Below, piece after piece: positions 9,470-17,184 of a stretch of DNA of 64,000 nucleotides. Below the pieces are notes generated by a model. That model did no database searches and was not told the origin of the DNA. It saw nothing but the letters and a program-made list of their open reading frames with translations. The stretch's first letter is position 1; each line of letters starts with the position of its first letter. Origin of the DNA: Thermoguttaceae bacterium. Lineage in GTDB: Bacteria > Planctomycetota > Planctomycetia > Pirellulales > Thermoguttaceae. A program made the position numbers and the translations under genes. The DNA lies in the NCBI GenBank assembly GCA_017405595.1, contig JAFRAC010000007.1, positions 372,001-436,000 on the forward strand. Direction: 5' to 3'.

Positions 9470-9514
9470 CGGTCTGCCATGTCCGTTTTCGGGAGAGAAG
9501 GGGGAGCGGCGGCC

Positions 9515-10126
9515 CTATTCGGTTTGGGCCGCGTTAAGCGCGCGCGAGGCGGCGATGATGTAGTTCACGCAGGAATGGAGCGCCGTAATGATCATCCCCC
9601 AGAGACAGACGATCAGCGTCAGGTTGACCCAGGTATACGATTTCCCGCCGCTCAGCAGGAAGAGATAGACAAAGCAGGCGCCGATCCCCACGCACTGAAA
9701 CCCCATTTTGATCTTGCCGAGCCATTTGGCGGAAAAGTCGCCGCCGCTCCCTTCGACAATCGAACGGAGCATGGTGACCAGCAGTTCGCGCGAGACGATG
9801 ACCACCACCATCCAGGGCATCAGGCCGAGCCGCCACGGACAGCCGGGCAGGGAAACGCCGCGCAGCTCCGGTATGGCCGCCAGGTAGATGAGTGTGCCGC
9901 AGACGAGGAGCTTGTCGGCGAACGGGTCGAGGATTCTTCCGAGTTTCGTTACCTGATGGAAGTGACGTGCCCACCACCCGTCGGCGAAATCGGTGAGCGA
10001 CCCGATCACAAAAAGAACAAACCCGGTCCGGTAAAAGCCGAACGGCAGCAGGGTGAAAATGAGCAGCGAGCAGAGGATTCTCGCGACAGTGAGAATGTTC
10101 GGCACATTGAAAGCTGATCTGTTCAT
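9515..10126 (-). CDS. pgsA: CDP-diacylglycerol--glycerol-3-phosphate 3-phosphatidyltransferase
   Basis: A 203-residue CDP-alcohol phosphatidyltransferase that makes phosphatidylglycerol phosphate from CDP-diacylglycerol and glycerol 3-phosphate at the inner membrane. The family motif D-G-x2-A-R-x8-G-x3-D-x3-D is complete: Asp49-Gly50, Ala53-Arg54, Gly63, Asp67, Asp71. Hydrophobic helices and the length fit PgsA. Other family members (cardiolipin or phosphatidylinositol synthases) cannot be fully excluded. It begins one base after the thiE stop, so translation is probably coupled. Confidence 0.87.
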   Translation of the reverse strand: MNRSAFNVPNILTVARILCSLLIFTLLPFGFYRTGFVLFVIGSLTDFADGWWARHFHQVTKLGRILDPFADKLLVCGTLIYLAAIPELRGVSLPGCPWRLGLMPWMVVVIVSRELLVTMLRSIVEGSGGDFSAKWLGKIKMGFQCVGIGACFVYLFLLSGGKSYTWVNLTLIVCLWGMIITALHSCVNYIIAASRALNAAQTE

Positions 10127-10127
10127 C

Positions 10128-11246
10128 TCACGGTTCCTTATGTGTCAGGACTCGGTAAATCTCTTTTGCGGCGGAACCCATATCCGGTTTGCCGGTGACG
10201 GCGCCGGCAACGCAGACGCGGCTGATCCCCGTCTCGAGCACCTGCGGCAGATTCCCGGCGTTGATGCCGCCGATAGCATAGACCGGCATCTGTATCTGTT
10301 TATCGGCAAGCGCGCGCAGATATTCCAGACCCGCCGGGCAGGCGTCGGTCTTCGTCGCGGTCGGGAAGACCGCGCCCGCACCCAGATAATCGACACGCGC
10401 CGGGCCTTCGGCAAGATCGAGCGCGGCTTGCGCCTGCTGCAGATTCGCGGTCGAAACGCCGAGGATCATCTCCGGACCGACGATCGCGCGAACGGTTTCG
10501 GCAGGGAGCTCGTTCTGCCCGAGATGCACCCCGTCGGCACCGACGGCCAGCGCGATATCGGCGCGGTCGTTGACGATCAGCAGGGGGCGCGCCGAACTTC
10601 CGGTCCGCGCGGCCTCTTCGTCGAGCAGGGAAACAAGGCGCCTGCCCGCAGTGTAAAGCTCGCGGTCCGAGGCGTGTTTATCGCGAAGCTGGAAGATTCC
10701 CGCTCCGGCGCGGGCGACCGCCAGGAACGCCTCGTCGGGAATGCCGGTCTCGACAATGACGTAGAGCCGCGCTTCGGCCAAACGCACCAGCCGCGATGAC
10801 GCCGCCGAGAAAAACGCGCAGGTCTGCTTCTGGAGTGTGTACGACGCGTACCGGAGCTGTTCGGCGCGGCGCGCCATTTCGGGAACCGCGAGTTTGGCGT
10901 ACTCTTCGAGACTGCGGAGCGATTCCTGCAGACGGCAGAAGTTGGCGGCGAGAATCGTCTCGAGCGACCCGCGCCGGTACTCGCCGGACCCCTCGAGGCA
11001 AACGCCGACGTCGGATTCCGTCTCGCGCGCGCCGAGCCGTTTTTCCCACGGCAGAAGGGAGGTCAGTTCGGCGTATTGATGGCGGAACTGTTTCAGCTGT
11101 CCGGAAAGGCGCTCGTCGTCGGCCAGGAACCGCGCCGCGTCTTCAATCACGCGGATCGCTTCCCTGCCCCGGTCGGCGGCGGCGTCCAGAATCCGATAGA
11201 CCGAGCGGCCGCTTATCGGGGACTCATTCGGCTTTGATTCGGACAT
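10128..11246 (-). CDS. thiE: Thiamine phosphate synthase with N-terminal ThiD2-like domain
   Basis: A 372-residue two-domain protein. Residues about 190-372 are ThiE, joining HMP-PP and THZ-P to thiamine phosphate. Seen motifs: FQLRDK (diphosphate binding), NDRADIALAVGADGVHLGQ, GAVFPTATKTD and YAIGGIN. Residues about 14-150 (RILDAAADRGREAIRVIEDAARF onward, helical) match the extra domain found before ThiE in Planctomycetes and some thermophiles, classed as ThiD2 and proposed to supply HMP-P kinase activity. The ThiD2 role here is inferred from position and resemblance. The start overlaps the end of the upstream DUF1080 gene by 23 bases. No TPP riboswitch is visible in front of it. Confidence 0.87.
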   Translation of the reverse strand: MSESKPNESPISGRSVYRILDAAADRGREAIRVIEDAARFLADDERLSGQLKQFRHQYAELTSLLPWEKRLGARETESDVGVCLEGSGEYRRGSLETILAANFCRLQESLRSLEEYAKLAVPEMARRAEQLRYASYTLQKQTCAFFSAASSRLVRLAEARLYVIVETGIPDEAFLAVARAGAGIFQLRDKHASDRELYTAGRRLVSLLDEEAARTGSSARPLLIVNDRADIALAVGADGVHLGQNELPAETVRAIVGPEMILGVSTANLQQAQAALDLAEGPARVDYLGAGAVFPTATKTDACPAGLEYLRALADKQIQMPVYAIGGINAGNLPQVLETGISRVCVAGAVTGKPDMGSAAKEIYRVLTHKEP

Positions 11247-11940
11247 TCTTGACCTGAACCTTCATCGCCGGGCCGGCGTGCGCCTGGATCGCCAGAATGC
11301 CGCTCGTGCGGCGCATCTCCCGGTCGCTGTCGAGCAGCACGCTCATCACCCTGCCGTTGATTTTGTGGATCATCAGGTTGTCGTGGACGATCACCTCGTA
11401 GGCGTTCCAGTCTTCGATTTTGATCACCGATTTCAGCTCGTCGCTTTCCGCAAACCGCGCCAGCAGGTGCGGCTCATGGTCGTTTCCGACTTCGGAAATG
11501 GTTCCCCGTTCGGCGATGATGCCGCGGAATCCTTCGCCGAAATTGATTCCCGAATAGGTCGCGGCGCCGTCGAAGTCGGCCTGGTATCCGCTGACACGGT
11601 AAGGCTTGTCGCCCTCCAGAACCCAGGAACGGTACTGCATTCCGGAGTTTCCGGGATTGGAAAGCCTGATGTCGAACCGAAGGATGAAGTTGTCGGGAAT
11701 GGCCACATCGCCGTCGTAGATGAGAAAGGTGTTGTATTCCAGCTTCGCGGGGCCTTCCTCGGCGGTTTTGCCGGTCAGCGCCCCTTCCTCGACCGACCAG
11801 ACCGCCGGATTGCCTGTCCAGCCGGCAAGATCGGTTCCGTTAAAAAGGGGGATGAATCCGTCTTCTTCCTGGGCCGGAACAAGGGTCCGGCCGGCGAGCA
11901 CGCAGCTCAGAAGGAGTGCGGATAAAAGAACGCGTTTCAT
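11224..11940 (-). CDS. Secreted DUF1080 (3-keto-glycoside hydrolase-like) protein, copy 2
   Basis: A 238-residue exported protein with a signal peptide (residues about 1-23). Hallmarks of DUF1080: GFIPLFNGTDLAGWTGN near residue 27, FDIRLSNPGNSGMQYRSW near 108, SGYQADFDG near 137, a C-terminal GILAIQAHAG. The fold is a concanavalin-like beta-sandwich. Family members have been shown to hydrolyse 3-keto-glycosides. The neighbouring gene is a clear paralogue with the same motif order, so this is a tandem duplication that has diverged. It is embedded in a housekeeping operon. No catalytic residue can be assigned by eye. Confidence 0.85.
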   Translation of the reverse strand: MKRVLLSALLLSCVLAGRTLVPAQEEDGFIPLFNGTDLAGWTGNPAVWSVEEGALTGKTAEEGPAKLEYNTFLIYDGDVAIPDNFILRFDIRLSNPGNSGMQYRSWVLEGDKPYRVSGYQADFDGAATYSGINFGEGFRGIIAERGTISEVGNDHEPHLLARFAESDELKSVIKIEDWNAYEVIVHDNLMIHKINGRVMSVLLDSDREMRRTSGILAIQAHAGPAMKVQVKNVRIKAE

Positions 11941-11987
11941 GGTTTTCGCTCCTGTTGTGTGAATGGCCTGCCGGGGGTTTCCGCCGG

Positions 11988-12728
11988 TCAGGGCCGCTTG
12001 ACTTCTTTAATACGGATGTTGTTGATCTCCACTTTCATCGGCGGGCCGGCGTGCGCCTGGATCGCAAGGAGGCCGCCGTCGCGCCGGTTCTCGGGATCGT
12101 CGTCGATCAGCATGCTCATCATCTGGCCGTTGATCCGCTGGATAAACGTGTAGCCGACCGCGATAATCTCGTAGGTGTTCCAGTCCTCGATGTTGATCGC
12201 CTCTTTGAGCATCTCCGAATCGGTATACAGAAGCGTGGTGATGACCCGGCCCGGCTCGATCCGGTTGATGTATCCCCGTTCGGCAATGCTCCATCGGAAA
12301 TTTTCGCCGTAGATCATTCCCGAATAGTCGGCGTGCCCGTCGAAGTCGGCCTGATAGCCGCTCATCCGGTAAGGGTTCCCCTCTTCGGGGGTGCGGAACG
12401 AGCGGTACTGCATTCCCGAATTGCCGTCCCGGGAGATCCGGTAATCGAACCGGAGAACAAAATCGTTCGGGACTTCGCGCTTAAAAATCAGAAACGTGTT
12501 CGAGCTGAGCCTGCGCCCGTCATTGTCGGTCTGGCCGACGATCACGCCGTTTTCAACCGACCAGATCCGCATGTCCCCTTCCCAGTCCGAAAGGTCTTTG
12601 GTGTCGAAGAGAGGATGAAATCCTTCCCGCTTTTCCTGATCGGTCAGCGCCGCGCGGGCGGCAGGGGCGGAGAGGAGCAGGGTGCCCCAAAGAAGGAGTC
12701 CGGCGCAAAGGAATTTGGCTGTTTTCAT
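11988..12728 (-). CDS. Secreted DUF1080 (3-keto-glycoside hydrolase-like) protein, copy 1
   Basis: A 246-residue exported paralogue of the next gene, with a signal peptide over residues about 1-26. Conserved blocks: GFHPLFDTKDLSDWEGD, FDYRISRDGNSGMQYRSF, SGYQADFDGHADYSG and GGLLAIQAHAGPPMKVE. It starts 10 bases after the LRR lipoprotein stop and sits 47 bases before its paralogue. The pair may act on different anomers or sugars, or form a heteromer. This is inference from duplication only. Confidence 0.85.
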   Translation of the reverse strand: MKTAKFLCAGLLLWGTLLLSAPAARAALTDQEKREGFHPLFDTKDLSDWEGDMRIWSVENGVIVGQTDNDGRRLSSNTFLIFKREVPNDFVLRFDYRISRDGNSGMQYRSFRTPEEGNPYRMSGYQADFDGHADYSGMIYGENFRWSIAERGYINRIEPGRVITTLLYTDSEMLKEAINIEDWNTYEIIAVGYTFIQRINGQMMSMLIDDDPENRRDGGLLAIQAHAGPPMKVEINNIRIKEVKRP

Positions 12729-12738
12729 GGGCGGTTCT

Positions 12739-13647
12739 TTACTTGTTTTCCTGAACGACGGAAATCACCTCGGTGTTCGGCAGCGCCGCGCGCAGCTTTT
12801 CCGCGCCGGCTTCGGTGATTCCGGTTCGTGTGACATGGACGGTTTCCAGATCGGCAAGCCCGGCCAGCGAGCCGATGATCTCGTCGGTGACGGCGGTTCT
12901 TCCCAAATGGAGGAATTTCAGCCTGGAAAACTGCGCCAACGACGGGCCGGCCTCATCGGTGATTTGCGTTGCGTCCAAATTGAGCCATACAAGCTTTTCG
13001 GCCAGCGGGACGAGGTTCCGCACCCCTTCGTCGCCGATCCGGTTCCGGTAGAGGTTCAGGCGCGAAAGCGCCGGAAGCGCGGCAAGCGCTTTTAATGAAC
13101 CGTCGGTGAGCGAAGAATCCGAAAAGTCGAGTTCGGCCAGTTCCGGCAGGCCGGCCAGGAGGCCCAGGTCGGCGGATTCCGCCGAAAGCCCGGTCAGGCG
13201 CAGTTTTTTGAGCGTTGATATACCGGCCAGCGCGCGGAAGGCCGGCGGGGAAATTTCGGTTTCGAGCCAGAGGCATTCGGTCAGTTTCGGGCATTCCGCC
13301 GCCTGCCGGGCAAGGGTATCGGAGAAGAGCCCTTTCCCGCGGAGGACGCGCAGCGTGTTCCAGCGCTCCTTTTCGGCACCGTCGAATGCCGCCGGGCCGT
13401 CCGCCGCCGAGAAGTCGGCCGATTTGAGTTTTCCGTCCTTTTCGAAGGCGAACTTGACGCCGGCCTTTTCGAGTTCGGCGATCGGCTTTTCCGCGGCCGG
13501 GAGAGGGGCGGTTTCGGCCGGAGGGGAGACGCGTTCCGCCGCGGCGCCGGCCGGTTCCGGTCCGGCGGGCGCGGTTTCCCTCTTTCGGCATCCGAAAGCC
13601 AGCGCCGCAGCAATCAGAAGGAGCGGCAGGGATTGTTTGACAAACAT
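12739..13647 (-). CDS. Leucine-rich-repeat lipoprotein
   Basis: A 302-residue protein from the ATG at 13647. The longer frame to 13797 only adds a region without a signal. A short hydrophobic stretch ends at Cys20 (ALAFGC), a near-lipobox, so it is probably a lipoprotein anchored in a membrane. After an Ala/Pro/Glu-rich linker (residues about 22-60), residues about 115-295 form six or seven leucine-rich repeats of about 24 residues (for example LAELDFSDSSLTDGSLKAL and LKFLHLGRTAVTDEIIGSL). Such LRR proteins are common in Planctomycetes. The role is unknown, presumably protein or glycan binding in the envelope. Confidence 0.75.
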   Translation of the reverse strand: MFVKQSLPLLLIAAALAFGCRKRETAPAGPEPAGAAAERVSPPAETAPLPAAEKPIAELEKAGVKFAFEKDGKLKSADFSAADGPAAFDGAEKERWNTLRVLRGKGLFSDTLARQAAECPKLTECLWLETEISPPAFRALAGISTLKKLRLTGLSAESADLGLLAGLPELAELDFSDSSLTDGSLKALAALPALSRLNLYRNRIGDEGVRNLVPLAEKLVWLNLDATQITDEAGPSLAQFSRLKFLHLGRTAVTDEIIGSLAGLADLETVHVTRTGITEAGAEKLRAALPNTEVISVVQENK

Positions 13648-13675
13648 CGGTTTCTCTTCTTTTGTTTCAGAATGG

Positions 13676-15196
13676 TCAGCTCCAGTAAGCCGACTCGGTA
13701 ATCGGGCCGTCCGAGGGGGATTTCCCCTCTTCGCTGAGCCGCTTTGCCAGTTCCGCGGCGCTGTTGGCGTAGAGGGGGGAAATCTCGATATCGACATTGT
13801 CGGCGATCCGGTATCCGAGGTTCCGCAGCCAGAGCCGGTACAGATCGAGCAGCATCCGGCGGACCATTTGCGGGTTATCTTTGGCTTCGCGCGGATGGTT
13901 CTTCAGCGGGGCGAAGCCGGTCTTCTCGTCAATTTCGACGACAATGGGGTTCCGCGCCTGCGGGAGGAGGTCGAAGATGAACTTCTCGAACTTGACCGCG
14001 TTCGGTTCCGCCGGTTTGACCTTGACGCCGAAAAGGGCGTTTCCGCTGTCGTCTTTCGCATCGCGGTCGGTTACCACGTAGGGGACCTTCTTTTTCGCGA
14101 TATGGTAGGGGAGCGAACCGGCGTAGTCGGCTTTGGCTTTGAGAAAATTGACGTTCATGAGGTGAACGGCAATGCTCCCCGCCCAGATGGCGAGGGAGCC
14201 GTCCGGTTTCCGGCGCTCCGCGGCGGCGTCGGGGATATCGCTGTATTCGATCACGTGAAGCCGCCCGTCGATCATCACCATGTTCCCCACCCGGTCTTTC
14301 GGCGACGTTTTGCGGACAACCTGGCTGGAATACTCGGATCGGGCGAGAAGGTGATATCCGATGAACTCGGGATTGCAGATATCGATGAGGGGATTGTCGA
14401 TCTGGAAATAGAAGAGTTCTTCGATCCCGCGCCGCTGCAGTTCCGAAAGGATCCCGGCCTGCCGGACGCGGGTGAAGGGGGAATCGGCCTGCGGCTGATT
14501 GATCGCCGCCAGAAAACCGCCGTGCCCGTCGGGACTTTTGGCAACGGTTCCCTTTTCGGAGAGGAGAACCTTGCAGTCATCGTAACCGACCGAGGGCATC
14601 GTCCCCTGGCAGAAGATGAGCACGTCGTCGTCGGCAAGCCCGAAATTCCGATGTTCGCGAAAGAAGGCGATCGTCTCTTCGTGAGTCGCGGGACTTGTCT
14701 GAATGCAGAAGGGGATCCGGGTATGGTATTTCCGGCAGACCGCGCGGATTCGCTCGATGTGGATCTGAAAGAGGGTCGCGCCCGAAATCGGGCCGATCGG
14801 GTAGATCCCCTTCGCGTGGGGGAAATCGAGCCGGGTTCCCTGGCCGCCGGCCACCACGGCTGCGGCCAGTTTTCCGGCGCGGAGCGCCTCTTCGCCGGCG
14901 CGCACGGCCCGGAAAGGATCGGCCGGCTGGCCGGCGCCGTCCGGCGGATCGGGCTGTTCGCGCCGGTCGCTTAAATGGTAGGCGGTCGGTTCTTCAGCGC
15001 GGTCGGCCAGCGCCGCCGCCGCGGCGGGTTCGCCCCGCCGGGCATAGAGGGACTCGATTTGAGAGAGGTCGAGAGCGCGGATCTCTTCGGCGAGCCCGGC
15101 CTGTTCCCCGCTTGTAAGCTCGTCCCAGAAGGCGAGAAGCTGGAGCTGCTCATGAGGGAGAAGAATGGCGGTGAGTTCTTCTTTGAGTGATGCCAT
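13676..15196 (-). CDS. UDPGP-type UDP-sugar pyrophosphorylase (UAP-like)
   Basis: A 506-residue nucleotidyltransferase, first gene of the leftward operon. The uridylyltransferase signature GGQGTRLDFPHAKG is at residues 117-130 with the catalytic Lys at 129. Further family blocks are PFCIQTSPATHEET near 175 and FYFQIDNPLIDICNPEF near 280. The set is closest to eukaryotic-type UDP-N-acetylhexosamine pyrophosphorylases (UAP1/UDPGP family) rather than GlmU or GalU. It would make UDP-GlcNAc, UDP-GalNAc or UDP-Glc from UTP and sugar 1-phosphate. The exact sugar is not deducible. The start at 15196 lies about 140 bases downstream of a good promoter. Confidence 0.87.
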   Translation of the reverse strand: MASLKEELTAILLPHEQLQLLAFWDELTSGEQAGLAEEIRALDLSQIESLYARRGEPAAAAALADRAEEPTAYHLSDRREQPDPPDGAGQPADPFRAVRAGEEALRAGKLAAAVVAGGQGTRLDFPHAKGIYPIGPISGATLFQIHIERIRAVCRKYHTRIPFCIQTSPATHEETIAFFREHRNFGLADDDVLIFCQGTMPSVGYDDCKVLLSEKGTVAKSPDGHGGFLAAINQPQADSPFTRVRQAGILSELQRRGIEELFYFQIDNPLIDICNPEFIGYHLLARSEYSSQVVRKTSPKDRVGNMVMIDGRLHVIEYSDIPDAAAERRKPDGSLAIWAGSIAVHLMNVNFLKAKADYAGSLPYHIAKKKVPYVVTDRDAKDDSGNALFGVKVKPAEPNAVKFEKFIFDLLPQARNPIVVEIDEKTGFAPLKNHPREAKDNPQMVRRMLLDLYRLWLRNLGYRIADNVDIEISPLYANSAAELAKRLSEEGKSPSDGPITESAYWS

Positions 15197-15333
15197 ATCG
15201 AATAGAAAACGGTTCTTTCTGTTTTTTAAGGGAAACGGCGAAACCGGCTCTTTTTGCGCAGGCGGGAAAAGGGCGCCGGCCCCGCCGGAAGCGGCCGAAA
15301 AAGGGGCTTTTTGCCCGGTTCGGTCAGGTAAAT

Positions 15334-15362
15334 ATTATATAGGGGGGGAGCGGAAGGGTCAA
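15334..15362 (-). promoter_or_regulatory. Promoter of the seven-gene leftward operon, with C7 tract
   Basis: On the minus strand TTGACC (15357-15362) and TATAAT (15334-15339) are 17 bases apart. The spacer contains seven consecutive C. It faces the UDP-sugar pyrophosphorylase gene. The other part of this 310-base intergenic region (15363-15506) would hold the promoter of the rightward gene; I see only AT-rich sequence there and no convincing boxes. Confidence 0.7.
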
Positions 15363-15506
15363 GTATTTGATAATTTTATCCATTTTAACTAATCGTTAAA
15401 CCCGAAATAACCGATACAACTGATAAGGGGTTCCTTCTGCCGGCGGCGGCTGCCGGTCCGGTTCCATTTTGCGAGGAATCACGATTTACCGACTGAGGAC
15501 ATTTCG

Positions 15507-16994
15507 ATGAACAAAACGACGATCTGGACAGCGGCTCTTTTGGCATCAGCGTTCGTCTGCGGCACTCTTCCGCATGCGGCGGCGCAGGGGCTCGGCATCT
15601 TCCGGATGCCCAAAAGCGTCGAAGCCGAACCGAACAAGGAGTATCCCCTCACCGATTCCGACGGCCTTTGGTTCATCATGGCGTCGAAGTTTACCGGTCC
15701 GGAAGCGCGGAAAACCGCCAACCGCCTTGTCTATGAACTGCGGAAAAAGTACAAGCTGCCCGCCTACATGTTCAAATACGACAACCAGGACGATGATTTG
15801 CGCAAACTCGGCGGCGGGGTCCGTTCGTATCAGTATCTGAGCGCGCCCCCCGAAGTTTACGCGGTGCTGATCGGGAGTTTCCCGTCGGCCGACGACCCTT
15901 CGCTGCAGGAGATCCTCCTGAAAGTGAAACGGTCTCAGCCCGAGTCGCTGAAAAACAACCAGGAAAGCCGGATGGTCATCAAGGAATTTGAAATGCTCGC
16001 GCAGAACCACAAGGAGTATGCCGGGTACGGACCGCTCGGAAAAGCGCACGCGGTTCCGAATCCGATGATTCCGAAAGAGTATTTCGCGCAGAAAGGGGTT
16101 GTCGACTCTTTTCTCGAAAAGATCAATTCCGATTCCCGTTACAGCCTTCTGCGCAACCCCAAGATGTACACGGTGCGCGTCGCCACCTTTGCCGGGAAAT
16201 CGGTGATGGACAAGGATTCGTCGGGGGACTCGAAATGGAACAAGTCGAATTCCGATTTCCAGGACGCCGGCGTGAAAGCCGCGGCGCTCTGCGCGGCGCT
16301 CCGGAAAGAGGGGGTTGAAGCCTGGGAATTCCACGACCGGGACTGCAGTTTTGTGACGATCGGCAGCTTCGATTCTTTCGGCACGCCGAACGCCGACGGC
16401 ACCACCGAAATGAATCCGGAAATCTACAGGCTGATGGAAAAATACAAGGGGAAGATTGTCGACGCCAAAGGGGACTACGAGGCCTACTGCGCCAATGTCG
16501 AAATCAAGGGAAAAGGGCGCGAGAAGATCAAGATGGAGCTCCCCTTCGATATTCAGCCGGTCATCATTATGGTTCCCCAGCTTCCGGCCAACGCCAAAAA
16601 AGTGCAGGCCGCCCTGGCCCAGCGCCATCGCGCCGAAGAGGAGCGGAGCGACGCCCATTTCCGCGAATCGGTGCAGACCGACGGAATGATCTACGATTTG
16701 AAATACGGGAACATGGACCGCGGCTCCGTTTCGGAAGGGGTGCGCGTGTCGGACGAGGATATTGCGCGAATGACAACCGGCCGCGCCGCGGAAACGGCGC
16801 AGGCCCCGCGCCGGGCGCCGAACGCGGGTTCCGCCGAAACCGCTCAGGCGTCCCTTCCGGCGCCGGCCGCCGCCGGCGCTCCGGCCCGATCGGCCTACGC
16901 GCGGGCCCCGCAGGCCCCCGCCAAGACGGCGATGGTCTATCCCGAGCCCGGAACGGCTCCTTCGGCGGGCCGCCGAGGTACCCCGACCTATTAA
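15507..16994 (+). CDS. Secreted SPOR-like protein with Ala/Pro-rich tail
   Basis: A 495-residue exported protein (signal peptide residues about 1-27). Residues about 50-140 (WFIMASKFTGPEARKTANRL onward, then YAVLIGSFPS) and about 215-300 (YTVRVATFAGK, AALCAALRKEGVEAWEFHD, FVTIGSFDS) look like two SPOR-type units. Each has a beta strand, a helix with spaced Ala/Leu, and a final V/TIGSF strand. SPOR domains bind denuded peptidoglycan, so a cell-wall role is possible. This is inference, as Planctomycetes have unusual walls. From about residue 420 the protein is Ala/Pro/Arg-rich and probably disordered. No close relative with known function is recognised. Confidence 0.6.
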   Translation: MNKTTIWTAALLASAFVCGTLPHAAAQGLGIFRMPKSVEAEPNKEYPLTDSDGLWFIMASKFTGPEARKTANRLVYELRKKYKLPAYMFKYDNQDDDLRKLGGGVRSYQYLSAPPEVYAVLIGSFPSADDPSLQEILLKVKRSQPESLKNNQESRMVIKEFEMLAQNHKEYAGYGPLGKAHAVPNPMIPKEYFAQKGVVDSFLEKINSDSRYSLLRNPKMYTVRVATFAGKSVMDKDSSGDSKWNKSNSDFQDAGVKAAALCAALRKEGVEAWEFHDRDCSFVTIGSFDSFGTPNADGTTEMNPEIYRLMEKYKGKIVDAKGDYEAYCANVEIKGKGREKIKMELPFDIQPVIIMVPQLPANAKKVQAALAQRHRAEEERSDAHFRESVQTDGMIYDLKYGNMDRGSVSEGVRVSDEDIARMTTGRAAETAQAPRRAPNAGSAETAQASLPAPAAAGAPARSAYARAPQAPAKTAMVYPEPGTAPSAGRRGTPTY

Positions 16995-17028
16995 AGGCTT
17001 CTTTCTCCCTTTGTCCCGCGCCGCGCCC

Positions 17029-17056
17029 TTGACGCGGGAAGGGGAAGAGGTAGACT
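17029..17056 (+). promoter_or_regulatory. Promoter upstream of the methionine/folate gene
   Basis: TTGACG (17029-17034) and TAGACT (17051-17056) are separated by 16 bases. Transcription would start near 17063, just before a strong hairpin-plus-T terminator at 17080-17110, and then run to the start codon at 17185. Confidence 0.55.
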
Positions 17057-17079
17057 TAAGCCGAAAGGCGAACCGTTGG

Positions 17080-17110
17080 AAATACCGCCGGAAAGGCGGT
17101 ATTTCTTTTT
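17080..17110 (+). terminator. Intrinsic terminator or leader attenuator
   Basis: A 10-bp perfect stem (AAATACCGCC 17080-17089 with GGCGGTATTT 17095-17104) closes a 5-base loop and is followed by CTTTTT. It may end the upstream SPOR-like gene. It may also act as an attenuator for the downstream gene, because a promoter sits only about 25 bases before it. A second small hairpin, GCC-GAAA-GGC, precedes it (about 17060-17069). Confidence 0.7.
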
Positions 17111-17184
17111 GTACGGAAAGGAGCGCCCGAAGCGGCGCGGCCCTTTCCGCGGCCGCCGTATCCGAACCGAAGGTGAATCCGCGC

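Noticed and set aside
10128..11300. TPP riboswitch before thiE
   Set aside because: The thiE start lies inside the preceding coding region and no THI-box sequence is seen.
17060..17110. SAM or other known riboswitch before the methionine gene
   Set aside because: The leader is too short and lacks the conserved cores of the SAM classes known to me. Only a terminator and a small hairpin are visible.
17011..17184. N-terminal extension of the methyltransferase/MTHFR protein
   Set aside because: The extension contains the terminator hairpin and no domain. The barrel begins right after 17185.
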